A stretch of DNA of 64,000 nt. Origin: Pseudodesulfovibrio alkaliphilus (lineage in GTDB: Bacteria; Desulfobacterota; Desulfovibrionia; Desulfovibrionales; Desulfovibrionaceae). The notes beneath the pieces were generated by a model that saw nothing but the letters and a program-made list of their open reading frames with translations, ran no database searches and was not told where the DNA came from. A program made the position numbers and the translations under genes. Numbering within the stretch: position 1 is the stretch's first letter; each line of letters begins with the position of its first letter. Location: positions 121,117-185,116 of the forward strand of contig NZ_WODC01000008.1 in the NCBI RefSeq assembly GCF_009729555.1, given 5' to 3'. Positions 57,820 to 64,000 of the stretch are shown here, piece by piece.

Positions 57820-58584
57820 ATGGCCAGAAAAGAAGAACCCGTCATCAGGCGAAAGCCGCTGCATGAACCGTCTCCGGCTCCGGGGTTGCCGCCGTGGATG
57901 GCAACCTTTGCGGATATGATGACCTTGCTTTTGTGCTTTTTCGTACTTTTGCTCTCCTTTGCCGAGCAGAGCGAGCAAAAGTATCGCGATGCCCTCGGGT
58001 CCATTCGGGGGGCATTTGGCGTCAGGGAGTTGCGCACGGTTTCGGACACCATGGCCCGGTTCGATACCAGCCAGTCCGCCAGGGAGATGGTGGACCGCAT
58101 TTCCCCGGACGACAGACTCTTGCTCGGCGTGATCATGCGTATCAAGTCCCTGATGGAAAACGAGGATCGGATGATCCAGGAAGGCACCGGGGTAAGCGCG
58201 GACCGCGACGGCGTGGTTTTCGGCGCGGACTCGGCCGTACTGTTTCGTCCAGGGACGGCGGAGCTGGCACCCGGGGCCGACAGGGTGCTCGACAAGGTCA
58301 TTGATGTGCTCAGGGAATACAAGCTCAGTCTTGTGGTGCGAGGCCATACCGATGACAGACCCATCGCGACCGCAAAGTTTCCTTCCAATTGGGAGTTGTC
58401 TTCAGCCCGGGCGGCCGTGGCTTTGGATTACATCCTGCGCAAGGGCGGCATCGACATCAACCGCGCCAAGGCCGTGGGCTACGCCGACACGCGGCCCGCT
58501 GTGCCCAACGACTCTGACGAGCACCGTCTGAAGAACCAGCGCGTGGAATTCTATTTGCACATGCCCCAGCGCGACGCTTGGTAG
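57820..58584 (+). CDS. motB: Flagellar motor stator protein MotB, copy 1
   Basis: 254 residues. One transmembrane helix near the N-terminus, PWMATFADMMTLLLCFFVLLLSF, carries the ion-binding Asp32, the same position as E. coli MotB. A linker is followed by an OmpA-like peptidoglycan-binding domain (about 130-250: LVVRGHTDDRPI, NWELSSARA, NDSDEHRLKNQRVEF). It anchors the stator to the wall. The ribosome site is weak (GGTAGG). It is 82 bases after motA and 13 before a second motB. Confidence 0.93.
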   Translation: MARKEEPVIRRKPLHEPSPAPGLPPWMATFADMMTLLLCFFVLLLSFAEQSEQKYRDALGSIRGAFGVRELRTVSDTMARFDTSQSAREMVDRISPDDRLLLGVIMRIKSLMENEDRMIQEGTGVSADRDGVVFGADSAVLFRPGTAELAPGADRVLDKVIDVLREYKLSLVVRGHTDDRPIATAKFPSNWELSSARAAVALDYILRKGGIDINRAKAVGYADTRPAVPNDSDEHRLKNQRVEFYLHMPQRDAW

Positions 58585-58597
58585 TAGACGGAAAGAC

Positions 58598-59353
58598 ATG
58601 CCCAAAAAGATCGACAGTCAGCCGTCGCCCCAGGAAGGCGTCAAAACCGCTCTGCCTAAAAAAGAGCCGGGTATTCCTCCTTGGATGGCTACCTTTGCCG
58701 ACATGGTGACGCTGCTTTTGTGCTTTTTTGTTCTCCTGCTTTCCTTCACCAATATGGACATCACCAACTTCCGTTTGCTCATGGGCTCCATCCAGCAGGC
58801 GCTGGGAGTTCAGGAGGAGGATAGCGGCGCCCTGTCTGCGCCTTTTGTCGACGCCTCCTTCGCCGAACGCCGCAGCGTACGCGAGAATCGGGAGATCGTG
58901 GAGGTGGGCGCTCGGCTCAGGGATTTCATCCGGGCCAGGGATCTGACCCACATGGCCCGGGTCAGCGCGGACAAGTCCGGGGTCATGCTCCGCTTCGACA
59001 ACAGCGCCGTGTTTCGCGAAGGGTCGGCAGAATTGACGCCCCGGGCGCACGAGGCGTTGGCCGCAGTCATCGCCGGAATGGAGAACAGGAATTTCAACCT
59101 GGTCATTCGCGGCCATACCGACGGCGAATCGCCTGAAGCCGGTCCGTATGCTTCCAACTGGGAACTCTCGGCCGCTCGAGCCGCTGCCTGTCTGCGCTTT
59201 ATCCTCGAAAATTCCGACATCCCCGCCAGGCGCATGAAGGCGGTGGGCTATGCGAGCGCAAAACCGCTGGTGCCGGGCATTTCTGAGGAGAACAGGCGGA
59301 TCAACAGGCGTGTGGAATTCTTTTACATTCCCGTTGGGCGCACCGACTGGTAG
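58598..59353 (+). CDS. Flagellar motor stator protein MotB, copy 2
   Basis: 251 residues, similar in plan to the preceding MotB: transmembrane helix PWMATFADMVTLLLCFFVLLLSF with Asp35, then an OmpA-like domain (LVIRGHTDGESP, NWELSAARA, SEENRRINRRVEF). The linker and loop regions differ clearly from copy 1 (FTNMDITNFRLLMG against FAEQSEQKYRDALG), so the duplication is not recent. Tandem, distinct MotB proteins with a single MotA suggest a hetero-dimer stator or alternative stators. Ends 13 bases before the convergent kinase gene. Confidence 0.92.
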   Translation: MPKKIDSQPSPQEGVKTALPKKEPGIPPWMATFADMVTLLLCFFVLLLSFTNMDITNFRLLMGSIQQALGVQEEDSGALSAPFVDASFAERRSVRENREIVEVGARLRDFIRARDLTHMARVSADKSGVMLRFDNSAVFREGSAELTPRAHEALAAVIAGMENRNFNLVIRGHTDGESPEAGPYASNWELSAARAAACLRFILENSDIPARRMKAVGYASAKPLVPGISEENRRINRRVEFFYIPVGRTDW

Positions 59354-59366
59354 GAATGCCCCAGGC

Positions 59367-61976
59367 TCAGAGGGGCAGCCTGTCGATCAGCCTGGCCAGT
59401 TCGTGGAAAGTGGCTGGCTTGGAAAGGTAGTCGGTCATCCCCGCCTCAAGGAAGGCGTCCCTGTCCTTGGGCATGGCATGAGCCGTGATGGCCACCACGG
59501 GTATGTCGGAGACATCGGCCAGCTCCGGTGCGGTGCGGATGCGTCTTGTCGCTTCCATACCATCCATCTCGGGCATCTGGATGTCCATGAAAATACAGTC
59601 GAACCGCGATCCTTCAAGGAGTTCGAGGGCCATTCTGCCGTTGTCGGCGCAGGTGACGTGGTGCCCCAGCTTTTCAAGCATTCTGCTGATGGCCAGCTGA
59701 TTGACGCGATCGTCCTCCACCAGGAGGATGGACAGGCCGCTGCGCTCGGGCATGGTTTGCTCGTTCATGCGCCGTGTTTGCGGTACGCTTCCTTTTGCGG
59801 GCAACCCCAGGCGAAGCGTCACATACATGGTGGTGCCCGATCCCTCTTCGCTGTCCACGGTGATGCTGCCGTGCATGGAGCCCACAAGGCTGCGGACGAT
59901 GCCAAGACCGAGTCCGGTCCCTTGATACTGGCGCGTGAAAGTGCCATCCACCTGGGTGAAGGACTCAAAGACATAGTCGAGCTTGTCCGGGGGAATGCCG
60001 ATGCCCGTGTCTTCGACTATGAGGAGTACGTCCACGGTTCCGTCGTCGCGCCGCTTGGGCAGAGTGCCCGCCCAGACGCGGATATGTCCCTGGTCGGTGA
60101 ACTTGACCGAGTTGCCTACCAGGTTGAACAGGATTTGGCGGATGCGCACCTCGTCGCCCACCAGGATAGGCGGAAATTCCGACTCTGTTTCAATGGTCAG
60201 TTCAATGCTCTTAGACTTGGCGTTGTGCCTGAAGAAGCGGTAGATGGTGTTGAGCACCTCGTGGGTCGGGAAGGGCTGGCTGTTCAGGGTCAGTTTGCCG
60301 GCCTCGATCTGGGCGATGTTCAGGATATCGTTGATGACGTTGAGCAGCACCTTGCTCGAACTGATGGCCGTGTCGATGTACTCCGCCTGCTCTCGGGTCA
60401 GCCGTGACTCCCGCGTGAGCTGAAGCATGCCCAGAATGCCGCTGAGGGGGGTGCGCAACTCGTGGCTGATGTTGGTCAGGAACTCGGTCTTGCTCTTGCT
60501 GGCCGCTTCGGCGTTCTGCTTGGCTTCCAGCAGGGCGTGTTGCTCGGCCTTGTGTCCGGTGATGTCCTCGGCCATGCCCGCCAGGCGGACTCTGACCCCG
60601 TGCTGGTCGTGGATGGGGAAGGCCCGTGCACGAATCCAGCGCTCTCGACCATCAGACAGGACTATCTGAAATTCTTCATCGACTTCAAAGCCTTCCAGGC
60701 GGAGCGTGTTGAACGCCTCAACCACGGCCAAGCGGTGAGCCGGTTTGATGGAGAGGAAAAATGATTCGGGGTTGTCGATGAGCGATTGCCGAGGGCGTCC
60801 CCAGACGGTTTCATAGGTCGGACTGACATAGATGACGCTGTCGTCTGCCAGATCGCTGATCCAGTAAACTTCGCGAATGGTTTCTACCAATTGCCTGAAG
60901 CGGGCCTCACTTTCCCTGATTTCGTTTTCGCGCCGGGCGATCTGTTCGATCATTTCGCTGAATTTCTCTTCAATGATCGCCAGTTCGGCGAAGCTTTGGT
61001 CGCGTTTTTCGGCTGTCTGGTAGTGGCCCCTTGTTGCTTGTTCAATAAAATCAGTGAATTGGGCGAATGGGGTGACGATGGTGCGATTGAGTTTGAACTT
61101 GAGTACGGTCACGAACAGGGCGAAGATCAGCAGGATCAGGCTCAACAAGGCGATGATCGGACCGAGGAGGGGAAGAAAGACCTCTTCAACGGGCCTGGAT
61201 ATGAGAATGATCCAATTGAGTGGTTCGATCTTGAAGACCGTGCCGATGTACCCCGCTCCATGCTCACGGTAGAAGGCGGTCCGGGTATGTCCTTCGAGCG
61301 TGTCCCGCAGGATGGGCAGGTGGCCGATGTTTTCCTGAGTGGCCACCCGGTTGGAGTCGGGATGGGAGATGAGGTTGCCGAAGGTGTCGCACAGGACCAC
61401 CGAGCCTTCGGTTCTGGGCAGCAGATCTTCAAGGTGGTGTTGGAAGGTTTGCATGCTCAATTCTCCTGCCAGCACCTTGCCGTCAGGACCGCGTACTCCC
61501 AGATAGACCACCATGTCGTGAGTGATCGGCGAAGCGATGGGGGGAGAGATGATGGACGGGCGGGACGTAACCCTGTCGATGAACTGCCTGATGGCGAGCA
61601 GTTCGCTTCGGGCCGGAGCCGAGGCCAGTATCTTGCCGTCTGCGTCAAGGTACAGCAGCCGCTCCATGTGATGAGCTGACTGAAGAAAGTTGTTGAGCAT
61701 CGTCTGAAACCAGAAGTCGTCGTAGCGGGCCATGGTCTGGGCCAGGGAGCCCAGGGCATTTTCCGCGTCCGCCACATGAGAGACGATCTGCTTGCTGAGC
61801 GACTGGGCGATGATGATGTTTCTGCGTTCGAAGTCTTTTGTCTTTTCAAGGGTGATGTATCCGCCGAGCAGGAGGATGAAGCACAGGCTGGGGAAGAGCA
61901 CCCAGCGTGTCAGGTTCTGCCGAAGCAGGCCGCTTAAGGAGGGGGGCGCCGGGCGTTGTCTGAGTTTTCGTATCAT
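59367..61976 (-). CDS. Hybrid sensor histidine kinase (periplasmic sensor, PAS, HisKA, HATPase, receiver)
   Basis: 869 residues. TM1 about 15-33, a 230-residue periplasmic dCache-like domain, TM2 about 270-295, linker/HAMP-like helix, PAS about 355-480. HisKA carries His505 in FLTNISHELRTPLSG. HATPase follows (NLVGNSVKFT, EDTGIGIP, GTGLGLGIV). The C-terminal receiver has acidic LLVEDD and phospho-acceptor Asp798 in FMDIQMPEMDG. The ATG overlaps the stop of the upstream gene as ATGA, so it is translationally coupled to a periplasmic binding protein that may present the ligand. The next phosphotransfer partner is unknown. Confidence 0.93.
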   Translation of the reverse strand: MIRKLRQRPAPPSLSGLLRQNLTRWVLFPSLCFILLLGGYITLEKTKDFERRNIIIAQSLSKQIVSHVADAENALGSLAQTMARYDDFWFQTMLNNFLQSAHHMERLLYLDADGKILASAPARSELLAIRQFIDRVTSRPSIISPPIASPITHDMVVYLGVRGPDGKVLAGELSMQTFQHHLEDLLPRTEGSVVLCDTFGNLISHPDSNRVATQENIGHLPILRDTLEGHTRTAFYREHGAGYIGTVFKIEPLNWIILISRPVEEVFLPLLGPIIALLSLILLIFALFVTVLKFKLNRTIVTPFAQFTDFIEQATRGHYQTAEKRDQSFAELAIIEEKFSEMIEQIARRENEIRESEARFRQLVETIREVYWISDLADDSVIYVSPTYETVWGRPRQSLIDNPESFFLSIKPAHRLAVVEAFNTLRLEGFEVDEEFQIVLSDGRERWIRARAFPIHDQHGVRVRLAGMAEDITGHKAEQHALLEAKQNAEAASKSKTEFLTNISHELRTPLSGILGMLQLTRESRLTREQAEYIDTAISSSKVLLNVINDILNIAQIEAGKLTLNSQPFPTHEVLNTIYRFFRHNAKSKSIELTIETESEFPPILVGDEVRIRQILFNLVGNSVKFTDQGHIRVWAGTLPKRRDDGTVDVLLIVEDTGIGIPPDKLDYVFESFTQVDGTFTRQYQGTGLGLGIVRSLVGSMHGSITVDSEEGSGTTMYVTLRLGLPAKGSVPQTRRMNEQTMPERSGLSILLVEDDRVNQLAISRMLEKLGHHVTCADNGRMALELLEGSRFDCIFMDIQMPEMDGMEATRRIRTAPELADVSDIPVVAITAHAMPKDRDAFLEAGMTDYLSKPATFHELARLIDRLPL

Positions 61977-63193
61977 GGAAGGCGCTCTTGGGGCTGCCCC
62001 TGACGAAGTCCGATGGTGCTGAACTGGCCATCACGCACGGTCACGATGAAGATGTCGCGGTTCACATCGCCGAACTGATCAATGGAGAAGGTGCCCACAA
62101 CCCCCTTGATTGGTTCGCTCGGAGCCATGGCTTCGAGCAACCCCTGGGCAGAGCCGCCGGTCTTGCGCAGTCCTGCGGCCAGCGCCAGGACGCTTTCGTA
62201 GGCAAAGGCCGAAGCAAAGTTCGGCGTGTTGCCGAAACGTCGTTTGTAGGCGTTCGAAAACGCGACGTATTCCGGGCTTGGATTGTCTGCCGCAAAGTCG
62301 ATGACGAAAATGCTCCCCTTGAGTTCGTTGCCCCCCCAGTGCAGAAGGTTTTCGGTGTAGGCCCAAGCCCCGGAGAGCAGCCGGGCAGTGAGCCCTGCCG
62401 AGCGGATATTCTGGGCCAGGGTCACGAAGTCCTGAGCGGGACAGGTCAGCAGGATTCCGTCAGGGTTCAGTCCGGAGAGTTCGGCCATGACGGGTTTCCA
62501 GTCGATGGCGGCCGCCGCCGAGTAGGGAATACTCCTGAGCAGAATTCCGCCGTACTCTTCGAAAGCGTTAGAGAAGTATTTTTCGAAGGTCTTAGAATAG
62601 CTTGCATTGTCGGTTTCCACAATGCTGACCACCCGTCGAAGATCCAGCACGTTTCGGGCGTAGGCGGCCAGTTCCCGTCCGTGGTACTGGTTATCCATCA
62701 ACACGCGGACAAAGTTGTCCTTGATGCCCGAGAGCTGCGGGGTGGAGGTGGTTGGCGAGATCAGCAGGACGCCTTCTTGCGCAGCCTGGGGCAGGGCGGC
62801 CAGGGTCTGCGAACTGGTCATGTGTCCGATGATGGCCACCACGCCCAGATCCATCAGTTCCCTATCGGCAGCGATAGCTGCTTCCGGGGTGTTGCCGTCG
62901 TCGCGGACGATGAGTTTGAGGGGGCGGCCGTTGATCCCCCCGGCCGCGTTGATGTGCTCCACGGCGAGCATGGCCCCGTTGCGGCCATATACCCCAATAT
63001 CCGACATCTTGCCCGTGAGTTGTCCCGAGAAGCCGACAGGTATCGGTCTGCCGTCCCCGCATGCGGCCAGGGACGACAGAATCAGCAGCAGGGCACTGAT
63101 AATGGTCAAGGGAAAGCGTGTGAGCTGCGCGGTTTTCCCCCGAACATTGTCCTCCCGAGGACCTGCTGTCACCCGACGCCAGACTTTTTGCAT
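61973..63193 (-). CDS. Periplasmic binding lipoprotein of the branched-chain amino acid receptor family
   Basis: 406 residues. After a long basic N-terminal part, a hydrophobic stretch TIISALLLILSSLAAC ends in a lipobox with Cys45. The mature part is a type I periplasmic binding fold: PVGFSGQLTGKMSDIGVYGRNGAMLAVE, INGRPLKLIVRDDGN, VVAIIGHMTSSQT, as in LivJ/UrtA proteins. No permease or ATPase genes are near. It overlaps the hybrid kinase gene by four bases, so it probably senses rather than transports. The n-region is unusually long; the true start may lie downstream, as no ribosome site precedes 63193. Confidence 0.88.
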   Translation of the reverse strand: MQKVWRRVTAGPREDNVRGKTAQLTRFPLTIISALLLILSSLAACGDGRPIPVGFSGQLTGKMSDIGVYGRNGAMLAVEHINAAGGINGRPLKLIVRDDGNTPEAAIAADRELMDLGVVAIIGHMTSSQTLAALPQAAQEGVLLISPTTSTPQLSGIKDNFVRVLMDNQYHGRELAAYARNVLDLRRVVSIVETDNASYSKTFEKYFSNAFEEYGGILLRSIPYSAAAAIDWKPVMAELSGLNPDGILLTCPAQDFVTLAQNIRSAGLTARLLSGAWAYTENLLHWGGNELKGSIFVIDFAADNPSPEYVAFSNAYKRRFGNTPNFASAFAYESVLALAAGLRKTGGSAQGLLEAMAPSEPIKGVVGTFSIDQFGDVNRDIFIVTVRDGQFSTIGLRQGQPQERLP

Positions 63194-63346
63194 TAATCGA
63201 ATCTAAGGCAATATGGGAATATGGGCAATTATAACCCGTGAAAGAAATGGCAATAAAAAAATCAGTCGGATTATAAGGTTCCGCCGGTTGCGGAGGGTGT
63301 GGGCCCCAGGGCCTGGGCGGGGGGGATGAATGCCTGCGGGGAGGGG

Positions 63347-63679
63347 CTATCCGCTACGCGGGGCGAACATGATGATGCCCATGCCAAGCAGGATCACGGA
63401 TACGCCGAGAAAATCCCAGGCATGGGGTCTGACGCCGTCGATCAGCCACAGCCAGACCAGAGCAACGGAGACATAGACGCCGCCGTAAGCCGCATAGACC
63501 CGCCCTGCCGCCGTGGGATGCAGGGTGAGCAGCCACGCGAACAGAAAGAGGCTCGCGGCCGCAGGCAGCAGAACCCACCCCGGGGCGGATTTTTTCAGCC
63601 ACAGCCAGGGCAGATAGCAGCCGACGATCTCGGCGATGGCGGTGAGAATGAACAAACCAAAGGTGGCCGATGCAGTCAT
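63347..63679 (-). CDS. YnfA/UPF0060-family membrane protein
   Basis: 110 residues with four membrane helices: [22 protein letters not shown], then a turn with [39 protein letters not shown] and [15 protein letters not shown]. These match UPF0060 (YnfA), related to small multidrug resistance transporters; the AYGGVY segment is characteristic. AAGGAA lies 12 bases before the ATG at 63679. Substrate unknown. Confidence 0.9.
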   Translation of the reverse strand: MTASATFGLFILTAIAEIVGCYLPWLWLKKSAPGWVLLPAAASLFLFAWLLTLHPTAAGRVYAAYGGVYVSVALVWLWLIDGVRPHAWDFLGVSVILLGMGIIMFAPRSG

Positions 63680-63991
63680 TGGGTATCTGTTTCCTTCGTG
63701 TTCCTGGTAGATACGTTGAGCTTTAGGGGGGACATCACCTGTCACTCCAATAAGGGCCTGTGAAGAGAATGGCTGGAACGTGAGACAGAATATCCTGGCA
63801 CAGCGCAAAAAGGAATAGGTAACATGCGGGGCCGGGAATACGGCCATGAACATCCAGGGGCTATTCCAAAGGGTGAAGTGAGATGGTTATAACCTGACAC
63901 TTGGCCCTTCCAAGAGGAAGTGGTCATGCCGTCCCTGATCGGGGTATGGATGGAGTTACTAAGCTTCACCAAACCCGAAGAGGAGAACGTC
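63680..63991. other. Intergenic region before the last gene (312 bases)
   Basis: No gene on either strand is supported. Short hairpins are present (GGCCGGGAATACGGCC near 63830). GAGGAG close to 63980 is the ribosome site of the next gene. No riboswitch, sigma-54 site or good promoter was recognised. Confidence 0.5.
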
Positions 63992-64000
63992 ATGACCACC
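63992..64000 (+). CDS. Start of a gene cut by the window edge
   Basis: ATGACCACC at the extreme end follows GAGGAGAACGTC, a strong ribosome-binding site with good spacing. Only the first three codons (Met-Thr-Thr) are present, so nothing can be said of the product. Confidence 0.6.

Noticed and set aside
63680..63991. Sigma-54 promoter (CTGGCAC near 63795, TTGGCCC near 63901)
   Set aside because: Neither has the GC element at the required 12-base spacing.
1..64000. CRISPR arrays, insertion sequences, integrases or prophage genes
   Set aside because: No regularly spaced repeats, transposase motifs, integrase motifs or phage structural genes were seen on either strand.

Overview
The window is a gene-dense chromosomal segment, GC-rich and with no insertion sequence, prophage or CRISPR array visible. 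It most likely comes from a sulfate-reducing deltaproteobacterium of the order Desulfovibrionales (Desulfovibrio/Pseudodesulfovibrio type). The evidence is combined: many ferredoxin-type proteins, a small 'assimilatory-type' sulfite reductase, a NifU/NifS pair with cysteine synthesis genes, a very long pyruvate,water dikinase next to a pyruvate carboxylase with a C-terminal zinc ribbon, and flagellar/chemotaxis genes scattered among housekeeping genes. The species assignment is inference.

Layout. 1-1.4 kb: end of glyS, then rpsT with its own promoter and terminator. 1.5-5.5 kb: a Crp/Fnr regulator diverging from a four-gene redox operon (iron-sulfur membrane protein, ferredoxin-like protein, cupin, siroheme sulfite reductase). 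5.6-8.4 kb: trkA-trkH potassium uptake. 8.6-12.1 kb: de novo NAD operon nadC-nadA-nadB on the minus strand. 12.3-13.6 kb: mgtE. 13.7-20 kb: a minus-strand run ileS-lspA-small membrane protein-TPR lipoprotein-NIL/ferredoxin-PilZ-CheZ. 20.2-24.9 kb: a TPR protein, then the minus-strand operon nifU-nifS-cysK-serine acetyltransferase. 25-31.2 kb: a DUF493 protein, a REC-PAS-GGDEF-EAL protein, Hsp20, a Lon-like protease and two small membrane proteins. 31.3-33.5 kb: ilvBN preceded by a valine-rich leader peptide and an attenuator. 33.6-35.6 kb: a flagellin-like protein, tRNA-Pro and tRNA-Thr, cheW. 35.7-38.5 kb: an Smr protein and a minimal SufC/SufB-like pair. 38.9-46.5 kb: TetR, YdjM-like protein, fused succinyl-CoA synthetase, an unknown protein, a receiver protein, a DHH phosphoesterase, tRNA nucleotidyltransferase and birA. 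46.6-54.1 kb: pyruvate carboxylase and PEP synthase. 54.2-64 kb: azoreductase, an unknown small protein, flaG, a FapA-like protein, motA with two motB genes, a hybrid histidine kinase coupled to a periplasmic binding protein, ynfA, and the first codons of a further gene.

How they fit together. Two Fe-S assembly routes (NIF-type and minimal SUF-type) sit about 12 kb apart and would supply the many Fe-S enzymes here (NadA, sulfite reductase, ferredoxins). BirA lies directly before its presumed substrate pyruvate carboxylase, which with PEP synthase forms the pyruvate/oxaloacetate/PEP node. Motility control (CheZ, PilZ, CheW, GGDEF-EAL, MotA with two MotB, FlaG, flagellin-like) is spread through the window.

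The clearest regulatory discovery is the ilvBN leader: promoter, 34-codon peptide with 8 Val in 11 codons, and an 11-bp terminator hairpin. It resembles the enterobacterial ivbL attenuator. Other items worth a second look are the Crp/Fnr-linked sulfite reductase operon, the binding protein-kinase pair, the tandem motB genes, a perfect palindrome before tetR, and the enlarged PEP synthase.
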